Of a DNA stretch of 64,000 nucleotides, positions 44,114 to 52,336 are shown in pieces. The translations under genes were made by a program, and so were the position numbers. Every line of letters begins with the position of its first letter. Position 1 is the first letter of the stretch. The notes beneath the pieces are model-generated. The model was not told the origin of the DNA. It did no database searches and saw only the letters and a list, made by a program, of their open reading frames with translations. Source of the stretch: Saccharothrix longispora (lineage in GTDB: Bacteria > Actinomycetota > Actinomycetes > Mycobacteriales > Pseudonocardiaceae); contig NZ_NSDM01000017.1 in assembly GCF_030852425.1 (NCBI RefSeq), positions 1,899 through 65,898 of the forward strand, written 5' to 3'.

Positions 44114-45550
44114 TCAGCCGCCGGAGGTGCAGGCGAGGTCCGGCGTGGGCGTCGCGGGACCGTTGGCGGTGAAGCCGAACGTGGTGGAGCCGGCCACGGG
44201 CAGCTCCGCGTTGTGGGCGGCGTTGGCGACCGTCACCGAGCCGGCGCGCGCGGTGAGCGTGCCGTTCCACAGGTTGCTGATCACGTGGCCGGCCGGTTGG
44301 GGCCAGGTCACCGTCCAGTGGGTGAGGTCCCGCTCGCCGGCGTTGCGCACCACCACGTGCGCCTGGTAGCCGCCCGGCCACGAGTTGGCGACCTCCAGGC
44401 GGGCGGTGCAGTCGGACGCCACCACAGGTGTGGTGGTGGTGGTGGTGGTCGTGGCGGTGGTGGCAGCGGTGGTGGTCGGGGCGGGTCGGGCCAGGTCGGC
44501 CGGTTCTCCGGCGCCCAGCGCCACGCCGATCGCGACCCCGGCCGCGACCAGCACGGCGGCGCCCGCCACCAGCGCGGCCTTCCGCCACGGCGCGCGGTGG
44601 GGCGGGGCCCCGGCGCCGGCGGTCGGGAGGGCGGCGGTCGGCGCGTCGTCGAGAGGCAGGGTCTCCCCCACCGGTCGCGCCTCGTCCACCGGCCGCGCCT
44701 CGTCGACGGGCCGCGCCTCCTCGACCAGGGGGCCGCCCGGTAACGGCCGCCCCTCCACCACGGCGTCCAGCAGGGCGTGGGTCTCGGCCATCGTCGGTCG
44801 TTCCGCCGGGTCGCGGCGCAGGACGCGCAGCAGCACCTCGCCCAGCGGGCCGGGGAACCGGAGCGGCGCCACCTGCCCCTCGGACACGCGCCGCAGCAGC
44901 GCGTACGGGTTGTCGGTCGAGCCGACCGGCGGGTGGCCCTCCAGCGCCGCGTACAGCGTCGCGCCGAGGGAGTACACGTCGGAGGCGAACACCGCCTCCT
45001 CCCCCGCCGCCACCTCCGGCGCGAGGAACGCGGGCGTGCCGACGACCAGCCGCGCGTCCGTCACCGTGCCCTCGCCGATGGCCCGCGCGACGCCGAAGTC
45101 CACGATCTTCGCGGTGCCGTCCTCGGACAGGAGGACGTTGAACGTGGTCACGTCCCGGTGCACGATCCCCGCCGCGTGCGCCGCCGCCAACGCCGACGCC
45201 ACCTGCCACCCGACGCCCGCCACCAGTTCCGCCGGCAGCGGCCCGCGCTCGTCGACCATCTCCGCCAGGGTCCGGGACGGCAGGTACTCCATCACCAGGC
45301 ACGGCTTCCCGCCGTGCTCGACCACGTCGTGCACGGTGACCGCGTGCGGGTGTCGCAACCGGGCGGCGACCCGGCCCTCCCGGACGATCCGCTCCACGGC
45401 GTCCGGCGAGTCGGCGGCGCCGAGGAACTTGACCGCGACCACCCGACCCAGCCGCTCGTCACGCGCCCGCCAGACGACGCCACTGGCGCCGCGTCCGACC
45501 AACTCCACCAGCCGATAACGCCCGGCGACGACTTCGTCCCGTTCCGACAC
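44114..45550 (-). CDS. receptor Ser/Thr kinase with extracellular CBM2 cellulose-binding domain
   Basis: A 478-residue protein. Kinase domain 10-275: GRGASGVVW, VAVKFL (Lys41), FDxGVAR-type DFG (VDFGVAR) and LAPEVA are normal, but the catalytic loop reads HRDVTTFN (131-138), replacing the Lys-Pro of HRDVKPxN by Thr-Thr. A linker with three EARPVD units, a membrane helix at about 335-358 and a poly-Thr stretch follow. The last 100 residues (SDCTARLEVANSWPGG to LACTSG) are a family 2 carbohydrate-binding module with its three exposed Trp positions (NSWPGG, HWTVTW, NLWNGT) and terminal Cys pair. It should sense or anchor to cellulose or similar polymer outside the cell. Confidence 0.9.
   Translation of the reverse strand: MSERDEVVAGRYRLVELVGRGASGVVWRARDERLGRVVAVKFLGAADSPDAVERIVREGRVAARLRHPHAVTVHDVVEHGGKPCLVMEYLPSRTLAEMVDERGPLPAELVAGVGWQVASALAAAHAAGIVHRDVTTFNVLLSEDGTAKIVDFGVARAIGEGTVTDARLVVGTPAFLAPEVAAGEEAVFASDVYSLGATLYAALEGHPPVGSTDNPYALLRRVSEGQVAPLRFPGPLGEVLLRVLRRDPAERPTMAETHALLDAVVEGRPLPGGPLVEEARPVDEARPVDEARPVGETLPLDDAPTAALPTAGAGAPPHRAPWRKAALVAGAAVLVAAGVAIGVALGAGEPADLARPAPTTTAATTATTTTTTTTPVVASDCTARLEVANSWPGGYQAHVVVRNAGERDLTHWTVTWPQPAGHVISNLWNGTLTARAGSVTVANAAHNAELPVAGSTTFGFTANGPATPTPDLACTSGG
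44670..44723 (-). repeat. three 18-base tandem repeats in kinase linker
   Basis: Imperfect 18-base units (44670-44687, 44688-44705, 44706-44723) encode EARPVD/EARPVG repeats in the juxtamembrane linker of the CBM2 kinase. They probably arose by slippage. Confidence 0.8.
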
Positions 45551-45816
45551 GTCCCGACGCTACTGCTCCGACCAGCCCACCGGCTACCTCCACCTGGCCC
45601 GTGCGTGCGGGCGGTGACTTCGTGGTGCGCGCCGGAGGCGGTGTGAAGGGGGTGCGCCCCCGGGTGTTCGCCACCTGTTCGCCGGGGGGCGACCAACGGC
45701 GGGTTGACCACGTCGCCCCCGGGTCGGGAACCTCTGACCGGGCCGGTCGACCTCCGCGGACACCGGCCGCCGCCGCCACCCGCGCCCCTCGACACCGGAT
45801 GGAGGGCATGGTCGTC

Positions 45817-46620
45817 GTGACCGCCCAGATGACGGACCACCCCCGGAGCACACCCCGACGCGGCGGCCGGACCGCCGCCAGACTGGCGGGTGCCCTGCTC
45901 GGCGCCGCGCTGCTGGCCGTGCTCGTGCCGGGAGCGGCGTGGGCCGACCCGCCGCTCGCGCTGCCCGGCAACGCGGCGGCCGCCGACGCCAAGTGGCAGC
46001 CCGCGTTCGACTACGACACCGACGGCTGCTACCCGACCCCCGCGATCTCGCCGACCGGCGTGGTGGCCACCGGCCTGAAGAACTCCGGCGCGCTCAACGG
46101 CAACTGCCGTGACCGGTCCGACCTGGACAACACCAACTCGTACTCGCGCTCCAAGTGCAACAACGGCTGGTGCGCGTACCTCTACGACCTGTACTTCGAG
46201 AAGGACCAGGCCGTCCCCCTCATCGACTGCTGCGGCCACCGCCACGACATCGAGCACGTGGTGGTGTGGGTGAGCAACGACCAGGCCCAGTACGTCTCGA
46301 CCTCCGCGCACGGCCGGTACTCGACGTACCCGCGTTCCCAGGTCTCCTGGGAGGGCACGCACCCGAAGGTCGTCTACCACAAGGACGGCGCGAGCACCCA
46401 CTGCTTCCGCATCGCGAGCGCGAGCGAGCAGCCGGAGAACCACTACGGCTCGTGGCAGTACCCGGACCTGGTCAGCTGGGACCGCTTCCCCGCCGGCATC
46501 CGGGACGTCCTGGTGAACGCGGACTTCGGCAGCGCGAGCCTGGCGATCAAGGACGGCGCGTTCAACCACAACCTGTCGCTGGCCAAGCCCGCGGGCATCC
46601 CGTTCGATCCGGACGCCTGA
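45817..46620 (+). CDS. secreted NPP1 / necrosis-inducing-like (NLP) protein
   Basis: A 267-residue exported protein. A signal peptide with twin Arg-rich N-region (STPRRGGRTAARLAGALLG) ends near AWA. The mature protein matches NPP1: LYDLYFEKDQ, the signature GHRHDIEHVVVW (GHRHDWE in most toxic NLPs), HPKVVYHKDG, and PHxFR-like THCFRIAS. NLPs bind sphingolipid head groups of plant membranes; the D and both H of the calcium site are kept, while Trp is Ile. GTG 45817 has GGAGGG at ten bases; ATG codons at 45799 and 45808 are alternatives. Divergent from the CBM2 kinase. Confidence 0.88.
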   Translation: MTAQMTDHPRSTPRRGGRTAARLAGALLGAALLAVLVPGAAWADPPLALPGNAAAADAKWQPAFDYDTDGCYPTPAISPTGVVATGLKNSGALNGNCRDRSDLDNTNSYSRSKCNNGWCAYLYDLYFEKDQAVPLIDCCGHRHDIEHVVVWVSNDQAQYVSTSAHGRYSTYPRSQVSWEGTHPKVVYHKDGASTHCFRIASASEQPENHYGSWQYPDLVSWDRFPAGIRDVLVNADFGSASLAIKDGAFNHNLSLAKPAGIPFDPDA

Positions 46621-46643
46621 CCCGGACGCCTGCCCCGACCGAC

Positions 46644-46673
46644 GCCCCGCCGGTCACCGGTGACCGGCGGGGC
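46644..46673. terminator. 30-base perfect palindrome, bidirectional terminator
   Basis: Positions 46644-46658 are the exact reverse complement of 46659-46673 with no loop, centred on GGTCACC|GGTGACC, in the 58-base gap between the convergent NPP1 and DUF624-like genes. Confidence 0.8.
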
Positions 46674-46678
46674 CGGCC

Positions 46679-47224
46679 TCAGCCGACGGGTCGGCGCTCC
46701 ACCGCGACCGCGGCCATCAGCACGCACCCCACCATGGGCACGAACAGCGCCGGCAGCTGCCACGTCACCACGACGAGCACCCCGAGCGCCATGAGCACCA
46801 GCGACGACCCCCGCGCGTCCGCCGCCGCCCGGCGTGCCGCCTCCCGCACCACCGCGCCCCACCGGGCGCCCGGCGACCACGTCGCCGCCGAGCGCAGGAC
46901 CACCACGGCGAGCCCGGCGGCCGTGGCGGAGCAGATCGCCATCACCACCGCCCCACCGGCCAGTCCCGCGCCGAGCACGACCAGGTCCACCGCCAGCACG
47001 GCGAACGCGGCCACCACGCCGAGCGACAGCTGCCACCCGCCGGGCAGCGCCGAGCGCACCCGCGCGAAGAACGCCCGGACGGCGGTGGTCTCGCCGTCGA
47101 CGTGCGCCTTGACGTGCGCGCACCCCGCCGCCAGCGCGGGCACCAGCGTCACCACCGGCAGCGCGACGAGCAGCACCAGCAGCCCGGCGGTCAGGCACTC
47201 CCCCAGCAGCGCGAGCTTCCTCAT
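46679..47224 (-). CDS. DUF624-like membrane protein
   Basis: A 181-residue protein with about five hydrophobic segments. The start MRKLALLGECLTAGLLVLLVALPVVTLVPALAAG is typical of the YesL/DUF624 family, including PVVT in the first loop. It is the last gene of the second ABC set and its ATG overlaps the stop of the preceding permease (ATGA). The role is unknown; association with sugar importers is the family's main trait, repeated here from the first ABC operon. Confidence 0.8.
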   Translation of the reverse strand: MRKLALLGECLTAGLLVLLVALPVVTLVPALAAGCAHVKAHVDGETTAVRAFFARVRSALPGGWQLSLGVVAAFAVLAVDLVVLGAGLAGGAVVMAICSATAAGLAVVVLRSAATWSPGARWGAVVREAARRAAADARGSSLVLMALGVLVVVTWQLPALFVPMVGCVLMAAVAVERRPVG

Positions 47225-48057
47225 CCCTTGATCCCGGTGGTGGACACGCCTTCGACGAGGAAGCGCTGGAAGAACAGGAAGAACAGGACCACCGGCACCA
47301 GCGCGAGCACCGACATGGCCATCAGCGCGCCGAAGTCCGAGCCGGTGGTCTCGTCGATGAACAGCTGGAGCGCCAGCGGCAGCGGGTACTTGTCCGGGCT
47401 GCTGAGGTAGATGAGCGGGCCGAAGAAGTCGTTCCAGCTCCAGATGAACGTGAAGATCGCCGTGGTGATGAGCGCCGGGCGGCACAGCGGCAGGACGACG
47501 TGCCGGAACACGCTCCACTGCCCGGCGCCGTCGATCTTGGCCGACTCGTCCAGCTCGGGCGGCAGGGTGCGGATGAACTGCACGATGAGGAACACGAAGA
47601 ACGCCTCGGTGGCCAGGAACTTGCCCGCCAGCAGCGGCACGTAGGTGTCGACCAGGCCCAGTCGCCGGAACACCACGTACTGCGGGATGACCAGCACGTG
47701 CACCGGCAGCAGGAGCGTCGCGATCATCACCGCGAACAGCGTCGTGCGACCGCGGAAGCGCAGCCGGGCGAACGCGTAGGCCGCCGGAGCCGACGACGCG
47801 ACCGTGCCGACCACCGACAGCACGGCCAGGACGGCCGAGTTGAGGAAGAACACGCCCACCTCGATGCCGACGACGCCGTCGAACACCCGCTCGTAGTTGG
47901 CCGTCGTGGCGGGGTCGGGCAGCAGCCGCAGGTCGCCCAGCACGGCGGCCGACGGCTTGAACGTGGACGCCACGACCCACGCGACCGGGTAGAGCACGAC
48001 CGCCAGCAGGACCAGGACGCCGACGTGCCACACCGCGCCGGGCACGCGCCGCGTCAC
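47221..48057 (-). CDS. carbohydrate ABC transporter permease (MalG/UgpE type)
   Basis: A 278-residue permease with six membrane helices. The EAA loop is ELDESAKIDGAGQWSVFRHVVLPLCRP. The N-terminus is short (FKPSAAVLGD loop after helix 1), typical of the MalG half of CUT1 importers. GTG start overlaps the previous permease stop by four bases. Works with the next two genes; no ATPase gene is present nearby. Confidence 0.94.
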   Translation of the reverse strand: MTRRVPGAVWHVGVLVLLAVVLYPVAWVVASTFKPSAAVLGDLRLLPDPATTANYERVFDGVVGIEVGVFFLNSAVLAVLSVVGTVASSAPAAYAFARLRFRGRTTLFAVMIATLLLPVHVLVIPQYVVFRRLGLVDTYVPLLAGKFLATEAFFVFLIVQFIRTLPPELDESAKIDGAGQWSVFRHVVLPLCRPALITTAIFTFIWSWNDFFGPLIYLSSPDKYPLPLALQLFIDETTGSDFGALMAMSVLALVPVVLFFLFFQRFLVEGVSTTGIKG

Positions 48058-49004
48058 CGGGCGTCCCCGGCGTAGTGGACCCAGCCCCGCGCCGTGCGGA
48101 ACAGGAACACGGTCACCAGCCCCACGCCCAGCAGCAGCATCCACGCCATGGCCGAGGCGTAGCCCATGCGGTAGTCGCCGAAGCCGCGGTCGAACAGGTA
48201 GACGGTGTAGAACAGCGTGCTGCCGGCGGGCTGGCCGTTCGGACCGCCGACCACGTACGCCGACGTGAAGACCTGGAACGCGTTGACGACCTCCAGCACG
48301 AGGTTGAAGAACACCACGGGCGAGATCATCGGCAGGGTGATCGAGGCGAACCGCCGCCACCGGCCGGCCCCGTCCACCTCGGCGGCCTCGTAGAGGTCGC
48401 GCGGCACCTGCTTGAGCCCGGCGAGGAAGATCACCATCGGCGCGCCGAGCTGCCACACGGCCAGCAGCACGAGCATCGGCACGGAGAAGTCGGGGTTGCC
48501 CGCCCAGCCGCCCGTGTCGACGCCGACGGAGCGCAGCAGCCGGTCGACGACCGAGTCGTCGCTGAACACGACCTTCCACACGATGGCGACGCTGACGCTG
48601 CCGCCGATCAGCGACGGCCCGTAGAAGGCAGCGCGGTAGAAACCCTGCCCGCGCCGCCGGTTGTCCAGCAGCAGGGCGACGGCGAGCGCGGCGGCCAGCT
48701 TCAGAGGCACGGCGAGCGCCACGTACAGCGCGGTGACGCCCAGCGAGTTCAGCCAGCGGGCGTCGGAGAACATCCGCGCGTAGTTGTCCAGGCCGATCCA
48801 GCGCGGTGCGCCGAACAGGTCGTAGTCGGTGAACGACAGGTACAGCGACGTCAGCATCGGCCCCAGGGTGAGCACGAGGACGCCCAGCACCCACGGCGAC
48901 AGGAACAGGTAGGCGGCCCGACCGTCACCGGGGAGGCGGGCGGGTGTGCGCGGCCTCCCGGCGGGGCTGTCGGTGGGGCGGTCCGGGGCGAGCGTCGCCG
49001 TCAC
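48054..49004 (-). CDS. sugar ABC transporter permease (MalF/UgpA type)
   Basis: A 316-residue permease: about 30 cytoplasmic residues rich in Arg and Pro, then six helices beginning AAYLFLSPWVLGVLVL. The EAA loop is LYEAAEVDGAGRWRRFASITLPMISP. LYLSFTDYDLFGAPRWIGLDNY is the usual periplasmic loop of the MalF/UgpA half. GTG start overlaps the stop of the binding-protein gene by four bases, so the set is translationally coupled from the lipoprotein onward. Confidence 0.94.
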   Translation of the reverse strand: MTATLAPDRPTDSPAGRPRTPARLPGDGRAAYLFLSPWVLGVLVLTLGPMLTSLYLSFTDYDLFGAPRWIGLDNYARMFSDARWLNSLGVTALYVALAVPLKLAAALAVALLLDNRRRGQGFYRAAFYGPSLIGGSVSVAIVWKVVFSDDSVVDRLLRSVGVDTGGWAGNPDFSVPMLVLLAVWQLGAPMVIFLAGLKQVPRDLYEAAEVDGAGRWRRFASITLPMISPVVFFNLVLEVVNAFQVFTSAYVVGGPNGQPAGSTLFYTVYLFDRGFGDYRMGYASAMAWMLLLGVGLVTVFLFRTARGWVHYAGDAR

Positions 49005-50245
49005 GACTCGAGGGTTTCGTCGGCCTCGGTGAAGAACTGGTCGACCGCCTCGTCCACGGTGATCCGGTCGTACTGGAGTTCCTCGGTGATCCGGATGAAC
49101 GCCTGCTCCAGGGTGCCCGCGCCCTTCGGCGGCGCGGGCGGCGTCTCGCCGAACTCGTCCTTCAGGTCGTCCTCGTAGGCCGCCACGGCGGCGAGCGGCC
49201 CCTCCAGCCGCACGGCGGCGCGCTGCGCGTTGGTCGGCGGCAGGCCGCGGTTGGCGCCGAAGATCCGGCCGACCTCCGGGTCGTTGACCATGAAGGACAC
49301 CAGCTTGGCCGCCGCCTCGGGGTGCTCGGTCCGCGCGGAGAGGCTCAGCAGCATCGCGGGCTTGAGGTACTGGCCGCCGCCGCCGGGCACGGGTCCGAGC
49401 TTCAGCTCGGCCTTGGCGGTCTTGGCGTAGCGGGCCGTGAAGTTGTCCCAGCCGAGGTCGCCCGCCACCAGGTCCAGCTCCAGCGCGTGGGAGGGCTTGA
49501 TCTGCACGCCCTTCTCGACGGGGAGCACGGCGCCGGCGTCGGCCAGCTCGGTCCCCTCGCGCAGGAACTCGGCCAGGCGGGCCTTGTCGAAGCCGAGCCC
49601 GCCGTCGGCGGTGTAGAGCTGCCCGCCCTCCTGGCGGAGCTGGAGCTCCAGGTTGTAGTAGCTGCCGATGTAGTTGCCACCGCCGTGCACACCGGTCCGC
49701 TCGGTGATCCGCCGCAGCGCGGCGCGGTAGTCGTCCCAGGTCCAGCCCGGCTCCGGCTCGGCCACGCCGGCCTGCGCGTACAGCGCCGGGTTGTAGAGGT
49801 AGGCCCAGGTGTTGCCACCGACCGGCACGCCGTACCGGCGCCCGTCGACCTCGCCCGCCGTCCGGAGGCCGTCCAGCAGGTCGTCCAGTTCCAGGTTCCC
49901 CTCCTGGTCGGAGAGGTCGTGGAGGGCGCCGCGGTCGGCGTACTCGCGCAGGTAGGCGAAGTCCATCTGGAGCACGTCGGGCGCGTTGCCGCCGGCGGTC
50001 TCGGTGGCCAGCTTCTGCCAGTACGCCTCGAACTCCTGGAAGCTCGGCGTGATCCTGATGTCCGGGTTGCGCTGGTGGAACAGGTCGATGGCCCGCTGCA
50101 TCAGCTCGGCGCGCTCGGCGTTGCCCCACCACGCGTACCGCAGGGTGACCGGCCCCGATCCCGCGCCGTCCCCGCAGCCGGTCAGCACGGCGGCCAGCAC
50201 CAGCGCCGACACCGCCGTCCTCCTCAAGCGCTCCAGTGCACCCAT
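49001..50245 (-). CDS. CUT1 family sugar-binding lipoprotein
   Basis: A 414-residue lipoprotein; lipobox AVLTGC with Cys24. The mature protein has the typical start VTLRYAWWGNAERAELMQRAIDLFHQRNPDI and NTWAYLYNPALYAQAGV, as in family 1 binding proteins for di- and oligosaccharides. ATG 50245 has GGAGGG six bases upstream. First gene of the importer. A perfect CGGAAA-GCGG-TTTCCG inverted repeat lies about 40 bases before the start, a probable operator. The ligand is unknown; nearby enzymes suggest mannan-, xylan- or cellulose-derived sugars. Confidence 0.94.
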   Translation of the reverse strand: MGALERLRRTAVSALVLAAVLTGCGDGAGSGPVTLRYAWWGNAERAELMQRAIDLFHQRNPDIRITPSFQEFEAYWQKLATETAGGNAPDVLQMDFAYLREYADRGALHDLSDQEGNLELDDLLDGLRTAGEVDGRRYGVPVGGNTWAYLYNPALYAQAGVAEPEPGWTWDDYRAALRRITERTGVHGGGNYIGSYYNLELQLRQEGGQLYTADGGLGFDKARLAEFLREGTELADAGAVLPVEKGVQIKPSHALELDLVAGDLGWDNFTARYAKTAKAELKLGPVPGGGGQYLKPAMLLSLSARTEHPEAAAKLVSFMVNDPEVGRIFGANRGLPPTNAQRAAVRLEGPLAAVAAYEDDLKDEFGETPPAPPKGAGTLEQAFIRITEELQYDRITVDEAVDQFFTEADETLES

Positions 50246-50283
50246 GGCCAACCCTCCGGTCCCGGCGGCCGGGACGCATGGTT

Positions 50284-50299
50284 CGGAAAGCGGTTTCCG
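50284..50299. promoter_or_regulatory. operator-like palindrome before second ABC set
   Basis: CGGAAA-GCGG-TTTCCG, 6+4+6 inverted repeat, about 39 bases upstream of the binding-protein start. The form is typical of LacI/ROK-type operators; it differs from the CGAAA/TTTCG boxes by the extra G/C, so a different regulator is possible. Confidence 0.6.
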
Positions 50300-50326
50300 C
50301 GAGGTTATGAGCGAGCCACCCGCGCG

Positions 50327-50703
50327 TCAATGCCCCACCGGACGCCGGTCCCCGGTCAGTTCGCCGCGCAGGACGCCGTTGGCGTCGCGCGACGAGCCAG
50401 TGAACCCGAACGAGGTGGTGGCGCCGGCGGCGAGCGCGCCGTTGCAGGCCGCGCCGGCCGCGCCGGAGCCGGTGACGGTGCACGTCGCCCTTCCGGGGCG
50501 GGTCGTGGTGGTGGTCGGCTGGGTGCCGCCGTGGACGGCGGCCTCGCGGGAGGTCGCCCTGGTGCCGTTGGCGCCGTGGAAGATCCGCCGACGTGCAGCC
50601 CGACGGCGGCATCGGCCCGCGGCGGGGCGGCGACGCCGGAACCCGGCGTCGTGAAGCCGGCGGTGACGAGCAGCGCCGCGCCGATCGCGGCGATCCTTCC
50701 CAT
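50327..50703 (-). pseudogene. remnant of a secreted GH5-like mannanase with CBM2
   Basis: ATG 50703 starts a signal peptide (MGRIAAIGAALLVTAGFTTP) and then AAVGLHVGG, the beginning of GH5 mannanase-type proteins. At about 50590 the meaningful frame changes to RIFHGANGTRATSRE, and within about ten residues it jumps to a Thr linker (TQPTTTTTRPG) and the tail of a family 2 cellulose-binding module (CNGALAAGATTSFGFTGSS). Nearly the whole catalytic domain and the first half of the CBM are gone. It is a deletion relic of about 377 bases, not a functional gene. The GH5 assignment rests on about 20 residues and is tentative. Confidence 0.6.
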
Positions 50704-50764
50704 GGTCCCGACGCCCTCCGTCGTCCGTCCCCCGCCCCGTCGAAGGATGGAGAGCGAAGGGATG

Positions 50765-50790
50765 TTCGACAACCCGGTCGAAGATTCGAC
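50765..50790. promoter_or_regulatory. TTCGAC/GTCGAA triple half-site
   Basis: TTCGAC (50765-50770), GTCGAA (50777-50782) and TTCGAC (50785-50790) alternate in orientation, making two overlapping inverted repeats, one being GTCGAAGATTCGAC. They lie upstream of both the GH remnant and the divergent hypothetical gene. Confidence 0.35.
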
Positions 50791-50975
50791 TCGAGCACTC
50801 GGGATATCCGTCCGGTGTGGACTTCTCCAGACCGCCGAACGCCGTTCGGGTCCCCGGGGCGACCGGTCCGCGGAGGAGACCCGACGCCCACCGCTCCCGC
50901 TGCGCCGGAACCCCGCTGTCACGTCGACCCCGTCCAGGACGATGACCGGGTAGAGCCCGGACGGAAGGTCGAGTC

Positions 50976-52187
50976 ATGAGTCAACCCGGTGCGGACGTGC
51001 ACGAGCCCGGCGGCAGCGCCCCGCCCGCCCCGCCGTCGGTCGCCGACGTGGAGCGGATCTCCGCGCACGCCGAGCCCGTCGTGCGCAACCTCCGGATCAC
51101 CCACTGCTACCACGAGCTGTCGCGGGCGTTGTCCGCCCTGACCGGCGGGTCGGCGAACTGGTGCACGTTCGCGGTGTGGGCGTCCAAGCAGGTGGGCCGG
51201 TCCATCCGGCAGGAGGACCTGGAGCACGCGCTGGAGCGGCTGCTGGAGTCCTCGCCCGAGGCGACCGCCGGCGTCGAGTTCGCGGTCCGGGGCCTGCGGC
51301 GCGCCTTCCCCGGGCGCGCCCTCGACGACGCCGGCCGGTGGGTGCGCCGGGCGGTCGTGGCGACCGCGCGGCTCGACGCGGTCGGCGACGCCACCGCGAG
51401 GGGGAACCTGAAGGTCTTCGAGGAGATCGCCCGCGAGTTCGCCCGCTTCCTGGCGGCGTGCGCCGACGGGTCGCCCGACGGGGACGGGATCGCGGAGTTC
51501 CGCGCCGCGCTCCGCCCCGGCGAGCCGCCCGAGGGGCAGCGCTACCTCCGACAGGCGTTCGGCCGGTACCACCTGGCGATGACGACGGAGGACCCGAAGC
51601 AGCGGGCCGAGCTGCTGCTCCTGGCCAACGTCGAGGTCGGCCTGCACGAGCAGACGCGGCTGCAACCGGAGATCACCGCCGCCCTGGAAGCGCCCGTCGT
51701 CGATCCCCGCGAGCTGGAACGCCGCATCCTCGACCTGCTGCTGCCCGACAACCGCGTGCTGCGGTGGCTGCGCCTCGCGGTGCTGACCGCGCTCGGCCGG
51801 CGGACGCCCGTGCGCGTGGCGAGCGAGCAGTTGGCCGACCAGGCCCGCGCACTGGCCCGCAGGGCCGTCACCCGGCACGTGATGACGTTGGCGCTGCCCG
51901 GCGGTGAGCTGCTCGACCTGGGCGACGACCTCCCGGCGACGTTCCCGCCACCACTGGCGCGGCTGACCCACCCGGACCTGCTCGCGCTGCTCGAACAGGT
52001 GGACCCGACGCCCGACAGCGTGCTCGGCACCGCCGCGCGCGACTGGTCGGACCTGCCCGACCGGATGCACTACATCGCGGACATGTTCCGCTGCCACGCG
52101 CTCCGCGACGACCTGCTCGACCCGCCGTTCACCGCGGCGCAGGTCGCGGAGATCACCGAGGGGCGCCGACCGCCCGGCCCACTCTGA
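50976..52187 (+). CDS. hypothetical protein ([11 protein letters not shown] motif)
   Basis: A 403-residue soluble, largely helical protein with no known domain that I can name. The segment [34 protein letters not shown] near residue 40 looks like a conserved core, and [25 protein letters not shown] near the end is also likely conserved. No signal peptide. ATG 50976 after GGAAGG. A related group of uncharacterised actinobacterial proteins shares the ANWxTFAxWAS pattern, as far as I recall. A clear hairpin terminator follows. Confidence 0.75.
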   Translation: MSQPGADVHEPGGSAPPAPPSVADVERISAHAEPVVRNLRITHCYHELSRALSALTGGSANWCTFAVWASKQVGRSIRQEDLEHALERLLESSPEATAGVEFAVRGLRRAFPGRALDDAGRWVRRAVVATARLDAVGDATARGNLKVFEEIAREFARFLAACADGSPDGDGIAEFRAALRPGEPPEGQRYLRQAFGRYHLAMTTEDPKQRAELLLLANVEVGLHEQTRLQPEITAALEAPVVDPRELERRILDLLLPDNRVLRWLRLAVLTALGRRTPVRVASEQLADQARALARRAVTRHVMTLALPGGELLDLGDDLPATFPPPLARLTHPDLLALLEQVDPTPDSVLGTAARDWSDLPDRMHYIADMFRCHALRDDLLDPPFTAAQVAEITEGRRPPGPL

Positions 52188-52191
52188 CCCG

Positions 52192-52227
52192 ATTCCCCGG
52201 AGGGCGCGCACCGCCCCTCCGGGGAAT
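52192..52227 (+). terminator. hairpin terminator
   Basis: Perfect 13-base arms ATTCCCCGGAGGG (52192-52204) and CCCTCCGGGGAAT (52215-52227) with a ten-base loop begin four bases after the hypothetical gene stop and separate it from the xylanase. Confidence 0.75.
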
Positions 52228-52306
52228 TCCGGAACGCTTTCCGAGCACGGCGGCGCAGTGCGGCAATTCTTCGTCCACAAAGGCTCTACCTGCTACGATC
52301 CTCTTT

Positions 52307-52323
52307 GTTTCACTGAACGAAAC
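52307..52323. promoter_or_regulatory. GTTTC-N7-GAAAC inverted repeat upstream of GH11
   Basis: GTTTC-ACTGAAC-GAAAC, five-base arms with a seven-base spacer, about 145 bases before the xylanase start. It shares the GTTTC/GAAAC core with the GH67 palindrome. Confidence 0.45.
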
Positions 52324-52336
52324 CTCCGCACGAATT

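Noticed and set aside
44425-44455. GTG-rich triplet repeat in the CBM2 kinase as a regulatory microsatellite
   Set aside because: It encodes the poly-Thr linker typical of secreted modular proteins; coding explains it.
45551-45816. Direct GTTCGCC repeats upstream of the NPP1 gene
   Set aside because: Seven-base repeats in GC-rich DNA are expected by chance and no further order is visible.
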